Below, piece by piece: positions 59,246 through 64,000 of a stretch of 64,000 nucleotides of DNA. The DNA comes from Listeria ivanovii subsp. ivanovii (GTDB lineage: Bacteria > Bacillota > Bacilli > Lactobacillales > Listeriaceae). Location: NCBI RefSeq assembly GCF_900187025.1, contig NZ_LT906478.1, forward strand, positions 232,001 through 296,000, given 5' to 3'. The first letter of the stretch is position 1. Each line of letters begins with the position of its first letter. Both the position numbers and the translations under genes were made by a program. Under the pieces are notes generated by a model. That model saw nothing but the letters and a program-made list of their open reading frames with translations, was not told the origin of the DNA and did no database searches.

Positions 59246-60217
59246 ATGAATAAACTTAACTGGGCAATTCTTGGTCCTGGATCGATTGCGCACCAATTTG
59301 CAGAGGGAATGAAAGGTTTAGACCGTGCAATTTATGCAGTAGGAGCTAGAAATTTGGAGAAAGGTCAAGCGTTTGCAGAACAATATGCTATTAAAAACGT
59401 TTACGATGACTTTGATAAAATGCTTGCTGAACCAGCGATAGACGTGGTTTATATTGCAACGCCGCACTCCAATCACTATGAATATATTATGAAAAGTTTG
59501 CAAAATGGCAAGCACGTGCTTGCAGAAAAAGCGATTACAGTAAGTAGTACCGAATTGGATGAAATAAGTGCGCTTGCGAAAGAAAAAGGCTTAATTGTTA
59601 AAGAAGCGATGACGATTTTTCACATGCCACTTTATAAAAAATTACGAGCAATTGTTGATTCAGGTGAAATTGGTAAATTAAAACTTATCCAAGTCGCATT
59701 CGGAAGTGCAAAAGAAAAAGACCCAAGCAACCGTTTTTACAATATGGACTTAGCTGGCGGGGCACTCCTTGATATTGGTACATACGCATTAAGCTTCGCG
59801 CGCTACTTTTTAACCGGGGCACCAGATGAAGTGCTAACAACGATGAAAAAATTCGAAACAGGCGTGGATGAGCAATCTGGCATTCTGCTGAAGAATAAAG
59901 AGGAAGAACTCGCAATCGTGTCGCTTTCTTTCCGAGCAAAAGTGCCAAAACGTGGAATTGTTGCTTGTGAAGAAGGTTTTATCACTGTGGATGAATACCC
60001 GCGTGCAAGCCGAGCAACTGTGACTAATACAATTACAGGAAAAGTGGAAGAAATTGTGGCTGGTGATACGGATAAAGCTTTAGAATACGAAATTGCCGCG
60101 ATGGAAGAAAGTATTACAACTGGAGAAAATACAACATCCGAGTTAACGAGTGATGTCATCGCGATTATGACGGATGTTAGAACACAATGGGGCATTAAGT
60201 TTCCGTTTGAAAAATAA
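59246..60217 (+). CDS. Gfo/Idh/MocA-family oxidoreductase
   Basis: The 323-residue NAD(P)-dependent enzyme has the N-terminal Rossmann motif ILGPGSIAHQFAEG near residue 8 and the EKAITV motif near residue 93 (the EKP-like catalytic lysine region), followed by the GFO-IDH-MocA C-domain. Substrates of this family are sugars, inositols or dihydrodiols; the specific one is not evident. AAGGAG precedes the ATG. It ends at a bidirectional terminator shared with the ATPase gene. Confidence 0.9.
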   Translation: MNKLNWAILGPGSIAHQFAEGMKGLDRAIYAVGARNLEKGQAFAEQYAIKNVYDDFDKMLAEPAIDVVYIATPHSNHYEYIMKSLQNGKHVLAEKAITVSSTELDEISALAKEKGLIVKEAMTIFHMPLYKKLRAIVDSGEIGKLKLIQVAFGSAKEKDPSNRFYNMDLAGGALLDIGTYALSFARYFLTGAPDEVLTTMKKFETGVDEQSGILLKNKEEELAIVSLSFRAKVPKRGIVACEEGFITVDEYPRASRATVTNTITGKVEEIVAGDTDKALEYEIAAMEESITTGENTTSELTSDVIAIMTDVRTQWGIKFPFEK

Positions 60218-60219
60218 GA

Positions 60220-60253
60220 CAAGCCAGCCGACAAAATTCGGCTGGCTTTTTAT
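60220..60253. terminator. Bidirectional terminator between the oxidoreductase and ATPase genes
   Basis: AAGCCAGCCGA pairs with TCGGCTGGCTT and has a T run on the plus side and A-rich sequence on the other. Confidence 0.85.
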
Positions 60254-60260
60254 AAGTATT

Positions 60261-61361
60261 TTAGTCTGTCAAATTATCTTCTGTTTCTGGATCAAAGAAG
60301 TGAGATTTAGACATTTCAAATGCAAGTGTAAGTACTTCATTTGGTTGGTGTTCAGAGCGAGCATCCACACGAGCAACGAATTCGTGCGTACCAACACGGC
60401 TATGAAGCATAAATTCAGCACCAGTAAGTTCGGCAACGATAGTAGTTGCTTTGAAAGTATAACCTGGGTTTGCTTCAATTACGATAGGCTCATCATGGAT
60501 ATCTTCCGGACGAATACCGAAAACGATATCTTTCCCATCAAATCCTCTGTCTTTAAGAAGTTTCAATTTTCCTTCTGGAACGGCAATTGTGAAATCATCA
60601 CCGATAAAGTTAGAACCATCTAAGCGACCTTTAAAGAAGTTCATCGCTGGGCTACCAATAAAGCCAGCTACGAACATATTCACTGGATGATCATACACTT
60701 GTTTTGGTGAACCAACTTGTTGGATAACGCCGTCTTTCATGATAACGATACGAGTGGCCATCGTCATTGCTTCTGTTTGGTCATGGGTAACGTAAATCAT
60801 CGTAGTATCTAATTGTTGGTGTAGTTTTGTAATTTCCGCACGCATTTGCACACGTAATTTTGCATCCAAGTTGGAAAGTGGTTCATCCATTAAGAATACT
60901 TTTGCATCACGAACGATTGCACGTCCTAAAGCAACACGTTGACGTTGACCACCAGAAAGTGCGCTTGGTTTACGTTTTAAGTATTCTGTTAAACCAAGAA
61001 TATTTGCTGCATGTTCTACACGTTCTTTAATTGCGTCTTTTGGCATTTTACGTAATTTTAAACCGAAAGCCATGTTATCATATACAGTCATATGCGGATA
61101 AAGCGCATAGTTTTGGAATACCATTGCGATGTCGCGGTCTTTTGGTGCGACATTATTCATTACTTTACCATCAATGGATAGTTCGCCTTTAGAGATTTCT
61201 TCTAGTCCGGCAATCATCCGTAGAGTAGTAGATTTACCACAACCAGATGGACCAACGAAAACGATAAATTCTTTGTCATCGATTTCTAAATTAAAATCAG
61301 ATACTGCTGTTACTTTGTTGTCATATATTTTATAAATATGTTCTAGTGATAATTGTGCCAA
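60261..61361 (-). CDS. Carbohydrate ABC transporter ATP-binding protein (MsmK/MsmX/UgpC type)
   Basis: The 366-residue ATPase has Walker [10 protein letters not shown] near residue 37, the signature [14 protein letters not shown] near 135, Walker [15 protein letters not shown] near 155 and a C-terminal TOBE domain. It is the multipurpose CUT1 ATPase type that serves several sugar transporters encoded elsewhere. It stands alone with no permease, while the 30-37 kb operon has permeases without an ATPase; the two are likely partners (inference). Confidence 0.93.
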   Translation of the reverse strand: MAQLSLEHIYKIYDNKVTAVSDFNLEIDDKEFIVFVGPSGCGKSTTLRMIAGLEEISKGELSIDGKVMNNVAPKDRDIAMVFQNYALYPHMTVYDNMAFGLKLRKMPKDAIKERVEHAANILGLTEYLKRKPSALSGGQRQRVALGRAIVRDAKVFLMDEPLSNLDAKLRVQMRAEITKLHQQLDTTMIYVTHDQTEAMTMATRIVIMKDGVIQQVGSPKQVYDHPVNMFVAGFIGSPAMNFFKGRLDGSNFIGDDFTIAVPEGKLKLLKDRGFDGKDIVFGIRPEDIHDEPIVIEANPGYTFKATTIVAELTGAEFMLHSRVGTHEFVARVDARSEHQPNEVLTLAFEMSKSHFFDPETEDNLTD

Positions 61362-61405
61362 CTAACTTCGCCTCTTTCTATTTTTTAACTTGTGTTCATT
61401 GTATA

Positions 61406-61420
61406 TGAAAACGCTTTACA
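61406..61420. promoter_or_regulatory. cre-like element upstream of the ATPase gene
   Basis: TGAAAACGCTTTACA, about 45 bases upstream of the ATPase start, resembles a CcpA site but needs a one-base spacing change to fit. Catabolite control would suit a shared sugar ATPase. Confidence 0.35.
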
Positions 61421-61622
61421 AAAACTATGGCAAATTGCACAAAGAAAATTTTTAACTATTGGGCAACATGCCTAACTACCAAAAAAATAAAAAGTTGTAA
61501 AGGTGACAAAAGACCTTTTATGTGAAATATTTTCATGCTAATTAATTCTTTAGTACCAATTCAAAAAAATCCTCAGATATCATTATAAAAAATCTTCATC
61601 TTGTGTTATATTATTAAAGCAG

Positions 61623-61638
61623 GCACAATATATAGTTA
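61623..61638. promoter_or_regulatory. NrdR-box-like site upstream of nrdD
   Basis: GCACAATATATAGTTA resembles the NrdR consensus ACACWATATATAGTG. A weaker related element (TTGTGTTATATTATT) lies at about 61600. NrdR control of nrdDG is expected from family knowledge. Confidence 0.5.
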
Positions 61639-61651
61639 GTGGGGGATTATC

Positions 61652-63802
61652 ATGTACGTGGAACAACTTAATGAACAAATGGTAATAAAAAGGGACGGCC
61701 GTAAAGCAAGTTTTGATTTAATTAAAATTCGTAATGCGATTGAAGCATCTATGAAAGCAATTAATTTAGAGGACGAACCCTTTTTAGAAGAGGTTTTGCT
61801 TGAGGTTGTAAGTGAATTACCTAACAAGGCAGATATGACCATCGATGAGATCCAGAATAGCGTCGAAAATACTTTAATGAAATCGACGTATCCAGATGTT
61901 GCGAGGGCTTACATAGAATATCGCCATGATCGTGACCATGAGCGTGAGAACATCACAGACATGCACAAAAGCGTAGAAAAATTACTACAAAAAGACAAAA
62001 CAGTCGTCAACGAAAATGCCAATAAAGATGCAACGGTATTTAACACCCAACGAGATTTGACAGCAGGCGCCGTAGCCAAAAGTTATGCCCTAAAATATAT
62101 GCTGCCAAAACACGTATCCAATGCTCATCTAAAAGGAGAAATTCATTTTCACGATTTAGATTACAGCCCGTATCACGCTATGACGAACTGTTGTTTAATT
62201 GATATTGAAAGTATGTTATCAAAAGGATTTACAATTGGTAATGCCAATGTAGAAAGTCCGAAGTCTATCCAAACAGCAACCGCACAAATTGCTCAAATCA
62301 TCGCAAACGTTGCCAGCTCACAGTATGGTGGTTGTTCCGTAGATAGGATTGATGAAGTATTATCTGTCTATGCTCGCTTGAATTTTGAAAAACATCAAAA
62401 AGATGCAGCAGAATGGGTTGTTCTAGAAAAACAAGAAGGCTATGCAGAAGAAAAAACGCGCAAAGATATTTATGATGCAATGCAAAGCCTTGAATACGAA
62501 ATCAACACGTTGTATACAAGTAACGGACAAACACCTTTTGTAACGCTAGGATTTGGTCTTGGAAAAGACTGGTTTGCTCGTGAAATCCAAAAGGCTATCC
62601 TAAAAGTTCGGATTGGCGGTGTTGGGAAAGACAAACATACAGCGATTTTTCCAAAGCTAGTATTTTCGATTCGTCGTGGAACCAACCTGAATGCAGCTGA
62701 TCCAAACTACGATATTAAACAATTAGCACTTGAATGTTCCTCTAAGCGGATGTATCCAGATGTACTGAATTATGATTCACTCGTTCGTTTAACAGGTGAT
62801 TTTAAAGTTCCGATGGGTTGTCGTTCGTTCTTACCTGCTTGGACTAACGAAAACGGAGAACATGTAAATGCTGGAAGAAACAATCTTGGTGTAGTAACAC
62901 TTAATATTCCACGAATTGCTATCCAAAGTGGTGGGGACAAAGACCGTTTTTGGGAAATTTTCCATGACCGGATGAAAACGGTCAAAGATGCGCTACTTTT
63001 CCGTTTAAACCGTGTGCGCCAAGCTCGTCCAGAAAATGCACCAATTTTATATAAATATGGCGCATTTGGCAAACGACTACAAGACGGAGAAGAGGTTGAT
63101 CAACTTTTCAATAAAGAACGTTCAACTATTTCGATTGGTTACATCGGGCTTTATGAAGCAGCAACTGTATTTTATGGTGGCGAATGGGAAGGCGATGCAG
63201 AAGCAAAAGACTTCACATTAGCTATCCTCAAAGAATTAAAAGCATATGCAGACAACTGGAAAGACGAGTATGGCTATTGGTTTAGTGTCTACTCTACTCC
63301 AAGTGAAAGTTTGACAGACCGTTTTAATCGTTTAGACAAAGAAAAATATGGTGTAATCAAAGACATCACCGACAAAGATTATTATCAAAACTCATTCCAT
63401 TATGATGTACGCAAAAAAATTACACCATTTGAAAAAATTGATTTTGAAAAAGATTATCCAGAATTTTGTTCAGGCGGATTTATTCATTACTGTGAGTATC
63501 CTAAAATGGTACACAATACGAAGGCACTTGAGGCTGTATGGGATTACTCTTATGACCGTGTAGCTTATCTTGGAACAAATACACCAATCGACAAATGCTA
63601 TGAATGTGACTTTGAAGGAGAATTTGTACCGACGGAAGAAGGATTTAAATGCCCTAGTTGTGGAAATACCGATCCAGAAAAAGCGGATGTCGTAAAACGT
63701 ACATGTGGCTATTTAGGTAATCCAATGAAGCGTCCAATGGTTCATGGACGTCATGTGGAAATTAGCAATCGAGTAAAACATATGGAGAACTTAGGTGAAT
63801 AA
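61652..63802 (+). CDS. nrdD: Anaerobic ribonucleoside-triphosphate reductase NrdD
   Basis: The 716-residue class III reductase has an N-terminal ATP-cone (VIKRDGRKASFDLIKIRNAI), the large catalytic barrel, the C-terminal zinc site (CYEC and CPSC) and the glycyl radical motif RTCGYLGNP near residue 688. It makes dNTPs without oxygen. The C-terminal region around the radical glycine is complete. The nrdG start lies within its last codons. This is the intact radical enzyme-activase pair of the window, unlike the one at 11-15 kb. Confidence 0.97.
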   Translation: MYVEQLNEQMVIKRDGRKASFDLIKIRNAIEASMKAINLEDEPFLEEVLLEVVSELPNKADMTIDEIQNSVENTLMKSTYPDVARAYIEYRHDRDHERENITDMHKSVEKLLQKDKTVVNENANKDATVFNTQRDLTAGAVAKSYALKYMLPKHVSNAHLKGEIHFHDLDYSPYHAMTNCCLIDIESMLSKGFTIGNANVESPKSIQTATAQIAQIIANVASSQYGGCSVDRIDEVLSVYARLNFEKHQKDAAEWVVLEKQEGYAEEKTRKDIYDAMQSLEYEINTLYTSNGQTPFVTLGFGLGKDWFAREIQKAILKVRIGGVGKDKHTAIFPKLVFSIRRGTNLNAADPNYDIKQLALECSSKRMYPDVLNYDSLVRLTGDFKVPMGCRSFLPAWTNENGEHVNAGRNNLGVVTLNIPRIAIQSGGDKDRFWEIFHDRMKTVKDALLFRLNRVRQARPENAPILYKYGAFGKRLQDGEEVDQLFNKERSTISIGYIGLYEAATVFYGGEWEGDAEAKDFTLAILKELKAYADNWKDEYGYWFSVYSTPSESLTDRFNRLDKEKYGVIKDITDKDYYQNSFHYDVRKKITPFEKIDFEKDYPEFCSGGFIHYCEYPKMVHNTKALEAVWDYSYDRVAYLGTNTPIDKCYECDFEGEFVPTEEGFKCPSCGNTDPEKADVVKRTCGYLGNPMKRPMVHGRHVEISNRVKHMENLGE

Positions 63803-64000
63803 TCCAAAACCTGGCGAATGGAAGTCGACCGAATTATCCAGAGGCTATATCGCTGACTATAAAGCATTCAACTTTGTGGACGGGGAGGGTGTACGATGCA
63901 GTTTGTATGTATCGGGATGTCCTTTCCACTGCGAAGGTTGCTACAATAAAGCCGCACAATCTTTTAAATACGGCAAACCTTACACGAAAGAACTAGAAGA
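63795..64000 (+). CDS. nrdG: Anaerobic ribonucleotide reductase activase NrdG (partial)
   Basis: The frame starts at GTG 63795, overlapping the nrdD stop by 8 bases, and runs off the window end after 68 codons. The radical SAM motif is CPFHCEGC near residue 42. NrdG generates the glycyl radical in NrdD using SAM and an iron-sulfur cluster. The overlap indicates translational coupling. The 3' part lies outside the window. Confidence 0.94.
   Translation, partial: MNNPKPGEWKSTELSRGYIADYKAFNFVDGEGVRCSLYVSGCPFHCEGCYNKAAQSFKYGKPYTKELE

Overview
The window is a low-GC Firmicute chromosome and matches the genus Listeria (sensu stricto) in gene order and protein sequence. It opens with the end of an rRNA operon (23S 3' end, 5S). 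It then follows the listerial backbone: ctsR-mcsA-mcsB-clpC, radA, a PIN-TRAM protein, ispD, gltX, cysE-cysS-mrnC-rlmB-yacP, sigH, rpmG-secE-nusG, rplKA, rplJL, rpoB-rpoC, a GH1 phospho-beta-glucosidase, a dapE-like peptidase and nrdD-nrdG. The species cannot be fixed from sequence alone. The absence of an internalin cluster between the ascB-like gene and the dapE-like gene, the absence of ispF between ispD and gltX, and two extra carbohydrate clusters argue against a typical L. monocytogenes.

Two accessory clusters interrupt the backbone. Cluster A (about 10.06-17.9 kb, between gltX and the T-box of cysE) holds a DeoR-type regulator, a glycyl radical enzyme (GRE) activase, a NanE-like epimerase, a GRE and a complete mannose-class PTS (IIB, IIC, IID, IIA). 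It looks like a pathway that imports a sugar, phosphorylates it and cleaves it by radical chemistry under anaerobic, carbon-regulated conditions; the substrate is unknown. Both radical genes are broken here: an in-frame amber codon in the GRE, and two homopolymer frameshifts in the activase, the first of which lies exactly on a canonical -1 slippery heptamer. Two sets of three 10-bp phased direct repeats occupy the divergent promoter region. Cluster B (29.2-36.9 kb, between rtcB and rpoB) resembles the streptococcal msm locus: LacI regulator, lipoprotein binding protein, two permeases, a GH13 glucosidase and a sucrose phosphorylase. It lacks an ATPase, which is probably the MsmK-type protein encoded at 60.3-61.4 kb.

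The right third (44.9-64 kb) carries two GH1 enzymes, a MarR/dioxygenase pair like mhqR-mhqO, a fused dipeptide-type permease without partners, a lone SMI1/KNR4 gene, a compact type I toxin-antitoxin candidate of the Hol-Tox family with a convergent antisense RNA, a Crp/Fnr regulator of the PrfA type, a secreted ComEC-like metallo-beta-lactamase that has lost several metal ligands, a frameshifted HAD phosphatase, and the class III ribonucleotide reductase genes.

Regulatory elements readable in the sequence include a CtsR operator, a cysteine T-box, an L10 leader with mutually exclusive pairings, a perfect 24-bp LacI-type operator, cre-like sites and an NrdR-like box.
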